From: Prescottella sp. R16
GTDB taxonomy: Bacteria > Actinomycetota > Actinomycetes > Mycobacteriales > Mycobacteriaceae
DNA: 64,000 nucleotides
Direction of reading: 5' to 3'
Assembly: GCF_030656875.1 (NCBI RefSeq)
Contig: NZ_CP130943.1
Span: 3,968,001-4,032,000, forward strand
Part shown: in pieces, positions 28,905 through 36,644 of the stretch
How positions within the stretch are numbered: position 1 is the first letter of the stretch
How the letters are laid out: each line of letters begins with the position of its first letter
Translations under genes and position numbers: made by a program
Notes under the pieces: generated by a model
The model's database searches: none
Told to the model about the DNA's origin: nothing
What the model saw: only the letters and a program-made list of their open reading frames with translations

Positions 28905-30440
28905 TCAGTACGCTCCGCTGCCGGCGGTGACTGCCCGCACGGTTTTTCCGACGATGAGCATGTCCTGCATCATCGACCAGTTCTCGACGTACGAAAGATC
29001 AAGTCGCACAGTCTCGTCCCAGGACAGGTCACTGCGTCCGCTGACCTGCCACAGGCCGGTGAGGCCGGGTTTGACGAGCATGCGGCGGCGGACGGTTCCG
29101 TCGTAGGCTTCGACTTCGCGGCGCAGTGGCGGCCGCGGTCCGACGACACTCATCTCGCCGCGGAGGACGTTCACGAACTGCGGGAGTTCGTCGAGGCTGT
29201 ACTTGCGGAGGAACTTGCCGACCGGGGTGATCCGGGGGTCGTCCTTCATCTTGAACAGGACGCCGGCACCTTCGTTCCGGCCGAGCAGATCGGCGACTTG
29301 CTTGTCGGCGCCGTCGACCATGGTGCGGAACTTGAGCATCGGGAAGGGCTTGCCGTCGAGGCCGATCCGTTCGGACCTGTACAGAATCGGGCCGCGGCTG
29401 GTGGCCTTGACGGCGATCGCGGCGGCGAGCATCACGGGCGCGATCAGGATCAGTGCCGCGAGCGCGAAGCACATGTCGAACGCGACTTTCCCGAAGCTCT
29501 TGGCGCCGTGGTAGCGCGGCTTCTCGACGTGGATGAGCGGGAAGCCGGCGACCGGGCGCATCACCAGGCGCGGGCCGGCGACGTCGACGACCCCGGGTGC
29601 GACGACGAGGTCGACGTTCGAAGGTTCGAGATCCCATACGAGACTGCGGATTCCGTCGTGACCGAGTTGCTCGGTGGCGGTGACGACAACGGTGTCGGCG
29701 CCGCATTCGGCCAGTGCGTCGACCACCGCGTACTCGTTGCCGAGGACGGGGATCTCACGGCCGTCGACGACGATGTGCTCGTCGTCGAGGTAGCCGGACC
29801 CCGGAACGCACACACCGACGACGCGGTAGCCGGAGGCGGACTCGCGTTCGAAGTTCCGCGTCATCGTCAGGACGGATCGCCGACCGCCGACGACGAGGAC
29901 CGACGTGTAGCAGTCTCCCTTGGCGCGCTTGCGCGCCACCATCTTACGAACGGACCATCGACCGCCGAGCAGGCCGATCAGGCCGAGGGGGAACGCGATC
30001 GCGAGATATCCGCGCGCGAGGTCCCCCTGGAACAGCAGGCTGAGGATCCCGATGACACCGAACAGCTGGAACGTTGCCGTCGTGATCCGGCGATACTCCT
30101 CGGCCCCGGCGCCGATGACACGGGTGGATCGGGTGCGGTGGATTGCGAGCATCGCAAGCCACAAACCTCCGAGCATCACCGACGTCATCGTGTAGCTGAA
30201 CCCGGAAATCGTTCCTGCCGTGACCGCTTCCGGCGTGGTACCGAACCGTGCGACCTGCGCGACGGCGACCGCCCCGGCCACGACGACGGTGTCGACGATC
30301 CGGAGCCGGCTCACGTAGCAGTGCTGCCAGCGACTTCGTGAATTGTGTTGCGGAGAAGACTCGTTCACCAACCGGAGTGGCGGGTCCTCCCCATCCCTCT
30401 CCGCTTCGGTCTCTACCTCCAGGTAGCGCGAAGCCGTCAC
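28905..30440 (-). CDS. Polyprenyl glycosylphosphotransferase priming exopolysaccharide synthesis
   Basis: A 511-residue membrane enzyme that transfers a sugar-1-phosphate from a UDP-sugar to polyprenyl phosphate, the first step of repeat-unit synthesis. Four or so N-terminal membrane helices (about residues 45-160) precede a Rossmann-like domain (VLVVGGRRSVLTMTRNFE, about 195). One further helix is followed by the catalytic PF02397 domain. That domain carries LYRSERIGLDGKPF, MLKFRTMV, LRKYSLDELPQF, MSVVGPRPPL and KPGLTGLWQVSGRSDL. GTG 30438-30440 is chosen because a strong GGAGGTGA site lies seven bases upstream; longer starts (30461, 30473) have no such site. It heads the operon. Confidence 0.9.
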   Translation of the reverse strand: MTASRYLEVETEAERDGEDPPLRLVNESSPQHNSRSRWQHCYVSRLRIVDTVVVAGAVAVAQVARFGTTPEAVTAGTISGFSYTMTSVMLGGLWLAMLAIHRTRSTRVIGAGAEEYRRITTATFQLFGVIGILSLLFQGDLARGYLAIAFPLGLIGLLGGRWSVRKMVARKRAKGDCYTSVLVVGGRRSVLTMTRNFERESASGYRVVGVCVPGSGYLDDEHIVVDGREIPVLGNEYAVVDALAECGADTVVVTATEQLGHDGIRSLVWDLEPSNVDLVVAPGVVDVAGPRLVMRPVAGFPLIHVEKPRYHGAKSFGKVAFDMCFALAALILIAPVMLAAAIAVKATSRGPILYRSERIGLDGKPFPMLKFRTMVDGADKQVADLLGRNEGAGVLFKMKDDPRITPVGKFLRKYSLDELPQFVNVLRGEMSVVGPRPPLRREVEAYDGTVRRRMLVKPGLTGLWQVSGRSDLSWDETVRLDLSYVENWSMMQDMLIVGKTVRAVTAGSGAY

Positions 30441-31067
30441 GCCGTCACCTCCATCGACCATCACACATGACATGACCCCCGACGGGTCGATCTTGCTGTG
30501 GAGCCCGGCTGCCACCACCACACTCGGCGGAGGCCGTCCGTGTCGTCCGCTCGCGACGGGCCCTGCAGGATCCTCCATCCCGCAAGCGCTTTCGCATCCC
30601 TGGAGCAGACACGTTCCGGGATCGAGACGCTCCGATCCCTTCGCTGTACGGAAAGGTTGTAGCACGGGGGCGGGCTCGTCACAGCCCGAGAAGAACGGCC
30701 GACAACGTTGAACGGACGACCGACTCGTATTACCCGGACATGGACGGCCGTCCGCCACATCTCGCGGAACGAACGCTGAATTGTTCCGAATTCAACAGGG
30801 AGAACGACCCTTTTACGTCACGGACGCGGTAGAGGTAGCACTCGGTAATCGAACCGACCTGCAGGGACCGCGCGTACCGGGTACCGCATCGACCGGCGCC
30901 GGCAGCGAACGCCAGGCACCTGCACCTCAGGTCGCACGACCCGGACTGACACGTGTTCACCCAGAGACCGACGGCACGGGCGGCGGCAGCCACCACAACA
31001 ACCCCCGCGCGCGTGTGACGCAAAACACATACAGCGCGGGTGAGGCCGAATGAATGTTCGATCACCC
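30441..31067. promoter_or_regulatory. Long non-coding leader/promoter region of the polysaccharide operon
   Basis: About 630 bases between dcd and the first polysaccharide gene hold no convincing coding frame; short frames here lack ribosome sites and family resemblance. The region presumably contains the operon promoter and a long 5' leader. I could not pick out a confident -35/-10 pair. Confidence 0.45.
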
Positions 31068-31091
31068 CAGTAGGGACCGAAGTCCCTACTG
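31068..31091 (-). terminator. Hairpin downstream of dcd
   Basis: Perfect 10-base arms CAGTAGGGAC and GTCCCTACTG enclose CGAA, which in the dcd transcript is a stable UUCG tetraloop. It begins nine bases after the dcd stop and lacks a U-tract. Its core GGGACTTCGGTCCC also resembles a DosR-type palindrome, but position favours a terminator. Confidence 0.6.
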
Positions 31092-31099
31092 AGGCAGGG

Positions 31100-31687
31100 T
31101 CAGTGGGCCTTACGGCTCGGATGCGTGGGGAAGTTCAGGTACGCGCGGGACGGCGTCGGGCCCCGCTGCCCCTGATACTTCGAGCCGACCGACGAGCTGC
31201 CGTACGGGTTCTCGGCGACACTGCTGAGCTTGAGCAGGCACAGCTGACCGATCTTCATGCCGGGCCACAGCGTGATGGGCAGGTTCGCGACGTTGGAGAG
31301 CTCGAGCGTGATGTGCCCACTGAAACCGGGGTCGATGAAGCCGGCGGTGGAATGGGTGAGCAGACCGAGGCGCCCGAGGCTGGACTTGCCTTCGAGGCGG
31401 CCGGCGAGATCGTCGGGCAGCGTGAACACCTCGAGGGTGGAGCCGAGGACGAACTCACCGGGATGCAACACGAACGGCTCCCCCGCGGCCGGTTCGACGA
31501 GCGACGTCAGCTCGTCCTGCTGCAGGGCCGGGTCGATGTGCGTGTACTTGGTGTTGTCGAAGACACGGAACAGGCCGTCGAGCCGGACGTCCACACTGGA
31601 CGGCTGCACCATCTCCGCATCGAACGGGTCGATGCCCAGGCGTCCGGAAGCGATCTCGGCACGGATGTCACGATCTGAGAGCAGCAC
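31100..31687 (-). CDS. dcd: dCTP deaminase (probably bifunctional dCTP deaminase/dUTPase)
   Basis: A 195-residue trimeric cytosolic enzyme converting dCTP to dUTP, and in actinobacteria usually on to dUMP, supplying thymidylate synthesis. The family motifs are clear: N-terminal [21 protein letters not shown] (about residue 28) and [10 protein letters not shown]. The catalytic region [20 protein letters not shown] (about 102-121) carries the conserved Arg and Glu/Ala context. GPTPSR is at the C-terminus. The length equals that of mycobacterial Dcd. GTG 31685-31687 has no ribosome site but lies six bases after a TAGCCT -10 element, so the mRNA is probably leaderless. Confidence 0.95.
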   Translation of the reverse strand: MLLSDRDIRAEIASGRLGIDPFDAEMVQPSSVDVRLDGLFRVFDNTKYTHIDPALQQDELTSLVEPAAGEPFVLHPGEFVLGSTLEVFTLPDDLAGRLEGKSSLGRLGLLTHSTAGFIDPGFSGHITLELSNVANLPITLWPGMKIGQLCLLKLSSVAENPYGSSSVGSKYQGQRGPTPSRAYLNFPTHPSRKAH

Positions 31688-31699
31688 ACCGAAAGGCTA
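31688..31699 (-). promoter_or_regulatory. Leaderless -10 element of dcd
   Basis: On the minus strand TAGCCT (TANNNT class) is followed by six bases and then the GTG start, exactly the spacing that makes the start codon the first transcribed base. Confidence 0.5.
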
Positions 31700-31811
31700 C
31701 CGACACACCCTGGGGCCACCTCGACCACCCACCGCGGAGCTTCTGCTACAGTTTCCGCTTGCAGGCCCGATGCGGCCGGGAAACCGGAAAACCGCAGCGC
31801 ACGGCCTGTAT

Positions 31812-31882
31812 GCCGATGTAGTTCAATGGTAGAACATCAGCTTCCCAAGCTGAATACGCGGGTTCGATTCCCGTCATCGGCT
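31812..31882 (+). tRNA. tRNA-Gly (anticodon CCC)
   Basis: A 71-nt cloverleaf. The acceptor GCCGATG pairs with CATCGGC, and the anticodon stem TCAGC/GCTGA encloses TTCCCAA, giving anticodon CCC (reads GGG). The T-arm is CGGGTTCGATTCCCG. CCA is not encoded. It is divergent from dcd and marks the left boundary of the mobile region. Confidence 0.95.
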
Positions 31883-32119
31883 CTCCGGAGTGTTCACTCA
31901 TTCATTCCCGTTGTGTTCACCAATTGGAAGCGCAGCGCGATCTCCGCCGCCCCAGTTGATGGTTTCAGGCCGCGGTCTCGCTATCTGCATAGTTTCGACC
32001 ACTGACGGTCGGATAGTCGCCGCGGTATCCGAACGGATGGCGGCTGTCTTCTGCCGTATTCCATGGGGCGGACGAAGCGGATCGGCGAGATCCGGAGATT
32101 TCGCGGACGGGGCATGCGG

Positions 32120-33808
32120 CTATCTGCCAGGCATCACATCGACGGTCGCAGCGGGGGTGACACGACGCACACGCACCGTGCGGCGAGGTGTGCGGGCGGT
32201 GTGGGCGGGTTCGGGTTCGCCGAGGTACCGGCCCCACGGATCCAGATGCTCGCGTTTGCTGTGCCAGTCGTGGAGGATGAGCAGGTTCAGTGCCGCGAGA
32301 GTGAATCCGGCAAGGAGCGTGTATCGGCGAAGACCGAAGCCTCGAAAATACCCCCGGTGCACGGTCATCCGGTTGGTCTTCAGTTCAGCGAACAGGCTCT
32401 CGATGCCGACCCGGCGAAAGTACGACGATTCCCATGCAAGGCTCCCGTGTTGGAACGGCATGCGCCGATCGGGAAAGTCCTCGTCGGTCAGGGTGACGGT
32501 GATGCCGCAACCACATGGCTTGCCACGGGCGCAGGAGGTGGTCGGACTCTTGTGAGAAGCGCGCATCGAGATCGGGTGATTGACGCATCGAACACGCACC
32601 GGAGGAACCGCCGGCCCTCGATAGCGACGCGTGCCGTCGAGTTGTCGAGCTTCGTGGGGGACGAACGCATAGGCTTGGCGGGCGTTGTGGCGCCGGTCAG
32701 CCCGAGCGCGTTCGGCAGGGTTCATGTCGTGGGAGATCGGGGGGATCTCGATCAGGCCGTCCGGCAGGCTCGTCGGGTAGAGGGTTCCGTCGACCCACAT
32801 GGTCCGGGTGTCCTCCGGGCCCGGGTGAAGACCGGTCTGGCTCACGTGCAGGTCGTAGATCGTCGTGTATCCCAGCTGCCACACCGGGAGGGCGAACCTC
32901 TCGTTGCGTACATAGTTGTAGGCGCGGTCAGCGATCAGCTGACGTGGTTTCGGGATCTCGCCGAGTTCCCGGACTGCCTGCAAGCCGGCAACGCCTTTGT
33001 TCGATCCCGCGGGCGCGAGAAACAGTGTGCGAGCGAGATGCGGCACCGGACTGTGTCGGGGCCCGGTTGTGGGTGGCACATCGGTGATCACGTGTAGGTC
33101 GTAGCCGCAGAAGTGCATCGAGCCCTCGAAGGTGGTGCTGCGCCAGCCCATGCGCGCGTCAGAGTCGAGGGTGTAGACGTATCGTCCGTCGCGGCCGACG
33201 GGCGCGTTCGGCAAGTGGTGCCCCTGTCTGCGGGCATGCGGATGTGTCGGGTCTTGCGGCGCGAACGGGTGCTTCGGAGGCGGTGGGGAGTCCGGATCGG
33301 CGTCGACGACCGGTTTGCGGTACCGCACCCGCGCCCATGTCGACAGATCGGTCGAATCCAACGCGACAGCCCCGGTCGGCGGGTGGCACGCCAAGGAGGC
33401 ATCGAGTAGGGCCTGCGCGAATCTGTTCTCGTCCCAGTCGGGATAGTTCCGCGATGCGCATGCCCACCGCAGACGACGGAGCGCATCGTTGACCATCTTG
33501 TACGAGACAGATTGGTGGACAGGCACACCCACGTCTCGACGCTGGGCATTGGTCCACCCGCGTACGACCTCGGTGACCTTCGTCTGCTCCATCGGTAGCA
33601 GAAGCATGGGTGTCAGGAGGTAGGAGGCGAGGAACGCGTCGGCGGTGAACGTGCGGTGTGCGCCGCGATGGCGCTCGAATACCTCCCGTAGGAACTCGCG
33701 GGCGGAACAGTTCTCGATTACCGCCATCACGCGCTTCCACTGCCACGATTCGCACCGATGCACTTCGGTGCTGATCTCGTGGAGAGGATGGGTGCCGTGA
33801 GCCGTCAC
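32120..33808 (-). CDS. DDE-type transposase
   Basis: A 562-residue protein. Candidate catalytic acids are Asp in VALDSTDLSTW (about residue 145), Asp in LIADRAYNYV (about 290) and Glu in VGIESLFAELKTN (about 480). That order fits RNase H-fold transposases of the IS4/IS5-like type with a long insert before the final Glu. The C-terminal helix LLAGFTLAALNLLILHDWH is typical. GTG 33806-33808 overlaps the upstream recombinase-like gene by GTGA, so the three genes are translated as a unit. The C-terminal 40 residues are Arg/Thr/Pro-rich. I cannot name the IS family with certainty. Confidence 0.72.
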   Translation of the reverse strand: MTAHGTHPLHEISTEVHRCESWQWKRVMAVIENCSAREFLREVFERHRGAHRTFTADAFLASYLLTPMLLLPMEQTKVTEVVRGWTNAQRRDVGVPVHQSVSYKMVNDALRRLRWACASRNYPDWDENRFAQALLDASLACHPPTGAVALDSTDLSTWARVRYRKPVVDADPDSPPPPKHPFAPQDPTHPHARRQGHHLPNAPVGRDGRYVYTLDSDARMGWRSTTFEGSMHFCGYDLHVITDVPPTTGPRHSPVPHLARTLFLAPAGSNKGVAGLQAVRELGEIPKPRQLIADRAYNYVRNERFALPVWQLGYTTIYDLHVSQTGLHPGPEDTRTMWVDGTLYPTSLPDGLIEIPPISHDMNPAERARADRRHNARQAYAFVPHEARQLDGTRRYRGPAVPPVRVRCVNHPISMRASHKSPTTSCARGKPCGCGITVTLTDEDFPDRRMPFQHGSLAWESSYFRRVGIESLFAELKTNRMTVHRGYFRGFGLRRYTLLAGFTLAALNLLILHDWHSKREHLDPWGRYLGEPEPAHTARTPRRTVRVRRVTPAATVDVMPGR

Positions 33809-34737
33809 CACGGCCTCCGCTCGTTGCAGGGATCCATACCCTCCCTGATCCAGGCACGCCCGGCCCCTTCTGCGATCAAGCCGAGCAGATGATCGAGCCT
33901 CTCGGCGTTCGTCAAACCTGCGAGTGTCATGAACACGGGGAGCGGCACCGCTTGCACCATCGCGACTTCCCATGTCAGTCGTAGCCTGGCAGCGGTCAAC
34001 GGGCGCAACGTCACCGGGATCTCACATCGGTTCAGCATGGCTGAGATGTACTCGACACGAGGTACCGGATCGCGAAGCAGATGGGCACCGGTCGCCCGCT
34101 CGGCCGCTTCCACAACCGCAGCCTCATAGGGCGCCCTGACTGGAACCTGCCGCGCTCGCGGCCCGCGAACGGTGACAGTCACTCGGTTGCCGCGCGTCCG
34201 AATGTCGGCGGTCTTGACGGTGATCATCTCGGCGGCGCGCAATCCGGACCCGAAGCCGAGCGCGAGTGTCGCGGACAGGCTCTTGGTCCGCAGGGATGTT
34301 CGCTGTCGCGGCGCCCACGTGCACAGCCGCTCGGCCTGTGCCCACGTGTACGGCGTAGACAGCCGCGGATATGGGAACACTTCGCGCTCCGGCTCCCACG
34401 GTGCGGCCCTGGTGATCCGACGCGAGAGCGTGGTCAAGGTGGCCCTGCGGGTACTCCGGCTCGCGTCGGACAACCCCGCGATCGTGGCGGCGTAGCGGTT
34501 GACCGTAGCCGGGTGAAAGATCTCCTCGACGTCGAGTGGCAAGCCCTGCTCCACTGCCCATGCCACGATCGACGCGACCGCCCCGATCCGGCAGGCGGTG
34601 ACCTTCGGCGTCGCGGTCGAGGCGAACCCGCGGCGTACGACATCGCGGACGAAGGGGCCGATCGCTTCCCAGAGTTGCGTGGACATCCTCGGCGTGTACC
34701 GTTCGATCACCTCATCAGGTGTCCGTGTCGCCGTCAT
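33805..34737 (-). CDS. Diverged tyrosine-recombinase-like protein
   Basis: A 310-residue protein resembling phage-integrase-fold recombinases. An N-terminal helical core-binding-like part is followed by LALGFGSGLRAAEMITVKTADI, which looks like box I with its Arg (about residue 185). Near the C-terminus RLRLTWEVAMV (about 260) stands where HxLRHT is normally found, then LAGLTNAERLDHLL. The usual His pair and the Tyr nucleophile are not recognisable. It may therefore be a DNA-binding partner rather than an active recombinase. ATG 34735-34737 overlaps the upstream stop (ATGA) and follows GGGGGG. The alternative ATG 34761 would lengthen the overlap. Confidence 0.6.
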   Translation of the reverse strand: MTATRTPDEVIERYTPRMSTQLWEAIGPFVRDVVRRGFASTATPKVTACRIGAVASIVAWAVEQGLPLDVEEIFHPATVNRYAATIAGLSDASRSTRRATLTTLSRRITRAAPWEPEREVFPYPRLSTPYTWAQAERLCTWAPRQRTSLRTKSLSATLALGFGSGLRAAEMITVKTADIRTRGNRVTVTVRGPRARQVPVRAPYEAAVVEAAERATGAHLLRDPVPRVEYISAMLNRCEIPVTLRPLTAARLRLTWEVAMVQAVPLPVFMTLAGLTNAERLDHLLGLIAEGAGRAWIREGMDPCNERRPW

Positions 34738-35672
34738 GGATATCCCCCCAACCGCCTCCATCCGGGCGAACCCGTTTGCGGCGCGGGAAGATGCGGAAGC
34801 AGATCCGACAAGGCCTTCCCGGTCGTGATCCCGGCCGCCGAAAACACCTCCGCCACACCGCAGTCAGTCAGCACGCCGGCAAGCCACGTCGATCGCAGCC
34901 GGGGCACCATCAACCGCGACAACTCCCCCGGATACTCGAACGACGCCAGCAAAGCCGACGCCTGATCGCGGCCCACACGCCGCGACCCGACCAGCGGCCC
35001 GACCCCTGCCGCACCCACCACCGCCTGCAGTCGGCCTACCCACGACGCGCGCACCGGCACCACACGCGCCGGCACCGACCCCAGCCGCACCGCAACGATC
35101 CCGTCGACATCGACGACATCGTCCGCCGTGACCGCGAACAACTCCCCCGACCGAGCTCCCGCCCCGACCGTCAACGCCAACGTCGCTTTCATCGCCTGAA
35201 CCCGGAACGGCCCATTCTGCATGCCCGCGGCCTGCCAGTATCCGGCGATCTCCTCGTCTGTGTAGGGCGGCGACAACCCCTGCCGAGAACCCTGTGCCCC
35301 CGCTGCCGGCCACGGCGCCTTCTTCGTCACTGCCCGCGCGAGATGCCGCAGCCTCGACACCTCCGCCGATCGTGATGTCGGGGCCAGCGCCCGCATCCCG
35401 ACCAACCGATACCGGTCGATCGCCTGCGGTGTCAGCGCAGACTCTCGATCGAGCACCATTCCCTCGTCGACCGCCCAGAGCGCGAACCGCGACAACGCCT
35501 TCAATGTGTTCGCTGCCTGGCTGTGCAACGTCGGGCCCGACAACGTCACCGTCTCCCGCACCCACGGCTCCACCACCGACCACGCTGCCGCATCAACCGA
35601 ACGCGGTTCAAAACACTTGATACGGGCCGCAATCGACGCCGGATCATCGACGCGCCGCCGATAGGCCGACAT
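34734..35672 (-). CDS. Diverged tyrosine-recombinase-like protein
   Basis: A 312-residue relative of the next gene, with the same layout. An N-terminal helical region is followed by LALTVGAGARSGELFAVTAD (box I-like with Arg, about residue 180). RLMVPRLRSTWLAGVLTD (about 265) comes next, then FSAAGITTGKALSDLLP. As in its partner, HxxR and the Tyr nucleophile are not obvious. It is the first gene of the three-gene unit, and its end overlaps the next start by ATGA. Two tandem relatives beside a transposase recall the paired recombinases of Tn554-type elements, but the third protein here is a DDE enzyme. Confidence 0.58.
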   Translation of the reverse strand: MSAYRRRVDDPASIAARIKCFEPRSVDAAAWSVVEPWVRETVTLSGPTLHSQAANTLKALSRFALWAVDEGMVLDRESALTPQAIDRYRLVGMRALAPTSRSAEVSRLRHLARAVTKKAPWPAAGAQGSRQGLSPPYTDEEIAGYWQAAGMQNGPFRVQAMKATLALTVGAGARSGELFAVTADDVVDVDGIVAVRLGSVPARVVPVRASWVGRLQAVVGAAGVGPLVGSRRVGRDQASALLASFEYPGELSRLMVPRLRSTWLAGVLTDCGVAEVFSAAGITTGKALSDLLPHLPAPQTGSPGWRRLGGYP

Positions 35673-36171
35673 CGCCGATCACCCGTGGGCCAGATAGATC
35701 GAGGGTCTCCCGATCAGAGCGCAGAGGAGTATCGTCATGAGTGTTCACATCCTCATGAGTCACATCGATCCAACCAAGGATCCTGGCTGACACATTTGAG
35801 GGACACCGAAGTCGACTCGGGGTCCCTCTGTGTGTGAAAACCGCTCCGAGAACCACCACCTGCAATAGGCGAACATCTCCCCACGTTCCGACAGACGCAG
35901 AACGGGTCAGCGGTATTCAGGTGGCATTACAACCACGGTAACCCTCACCGACCAGCGATGAAACGGTCGAATACTCATCCATGCCACGGCAGCCGAAGTG
36001 CGCGCCCAGCCTTGTCATGGGCCTGTCCACGGCGGACCCTCACGCCTAGAATTGAGGGCGCGGGCCGAACGGTAAGCACCGTAGCCCGAAGCACTACAGC
36101 AGTGGTGTAGCGCGCCTCGCGACCCCAACGGCACGACACCTCGGGGTCATACAAAGCGGGGTCAGGCATAG
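35673..36171. other. Non-coding region between recombinase operon and small regulator, with repeats
   Basis: No gene is seen in about 500 bases. TCATGAGT occurs at about 35735 and 35753, each followed by a CACATC-containing stretch. A hairpin lies at 35798-35828. CGGGGTCA is repeated at 36142-36149 and 36157-36164, just before the next gene. GACCCC (36121-36126) pairs with GGGGTC (36143-36148). These could be recombinase or repressor binding sites. Confidence 0.4.
35798..35828. repeat. Stem-loop in element end region
   Basis: GAGGGAC pairs with GTCCCTC, and after one mismatch CCGA pairs with TCGG, around a seven-base loop. It could be a terminator, or a structured end of the adjacent mobile unit. 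Confidence 0.45.
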
Positions 36172-36199
36172 ATGTGGCGCCGAGAAATCGACGCCACAT
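36172..36199. repeat. Inverted repeat, likely operator of the following gene
   Basis: Perfect eight-base arms ATGTGGCG (36172-36179) and CGCCACAT (36192-36199) are separated by 12 bases. It lies 41 bases upstream of the chosen start at 36241. Confidence 0.45.
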
Positions 36200-36240
36200 A
36201 TGCCCACAAGCATCACGATGACCGGACGGAGACCAGCATC

Positions 36241-36606
36241 ATGGTCGGGTCACGGTCCACCACCGAAGCCGCAGGGCGAGCACTCATCACCGAACTGCGA
36301 TCACTTCTCGGTGCGAGACTCGTTGCATACCTCGCCGAAACCGACACGCGCACAGTCCGCGAATGGGCAGACGGAATCAGCGCACTCCCCGCCGGGACCA
36401 TCCTCGACCGTCTCCACGTCACACTCGAAGCCGCCCAGCTACTCACCGAACGAGACAGCCCCGCCGTCGCCCAAACCTGGTTCCAGGGACGCAACCCCGG
36501 CCTCGGAGACCACCCACCCGCGAAAGTGCTACGGGATGAGCGTCCCGACCGTGCACGAGCCCTCGTACTCTCCGCGGCAAGGGAATTCGCGGCGGACGGC
36601 GCGTGA
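36241..36606 (+). CDS. Small Xre/MbcA/ParS-like protein
   Basis: A 121-residue protein. The middle contains a helical stretch with LLGARLVAYLAETDTRTVREW, which can form a helix-turn-helix-like unit. The C-terminal part (AQTWFQGRNPGLGDHPPAKV, about residues 75-95) resembles the toxin-binding domain of Xre/MbcA/ParS antitoxins (PF09722). No toxin gene is next to it. ATG 36241 follows GGAGACC at a suitable distance; an earlier ATG at 36172 would place an inverted repeat inside the gene. It may be an orphan antitoxin-like DNA-binding protein of the mobile element. Confidence 0.5.
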   Translation: MVGSRSTTEAAGRALITELRSLLGARLVAYLAETDTRTVREWADGISALPAGTILDRLHVTLEAAQLLTERDSPAVAQTWFQGRNPGLGDHPPAKVLRDERPDRARALVLSAAREFAADGA

Positions 36607-36644
36607 CAAGATACCGTCCTTCAGCCTGGGTTCGTTGAGGGCTC

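Larger units (their letters stand above)
31888..35748. mobile_element. Candidate three-gene mobile element next to tRNA-Gly
   Basis: The ten-base sequence GAGTGTTCAC occurs at 31888-31897, six bases after the tRNA, and again at 35739-35748. It brackets a minus-strand operon of two recombinase-like genes and one DDE transposase gene. The core GTGTTCAC occurs a third time at 31913-31920. No clear terminal inverted repeats were found, so these ends are provisional. Confidence 0.35.

Noticed and set aside
30730..31065. 111-residue minus-strand frame upstream of the polysaccharide operon
   Set aside because: It has no ribosome site, atypical composition and no family likeness. It lies in the long leader region.
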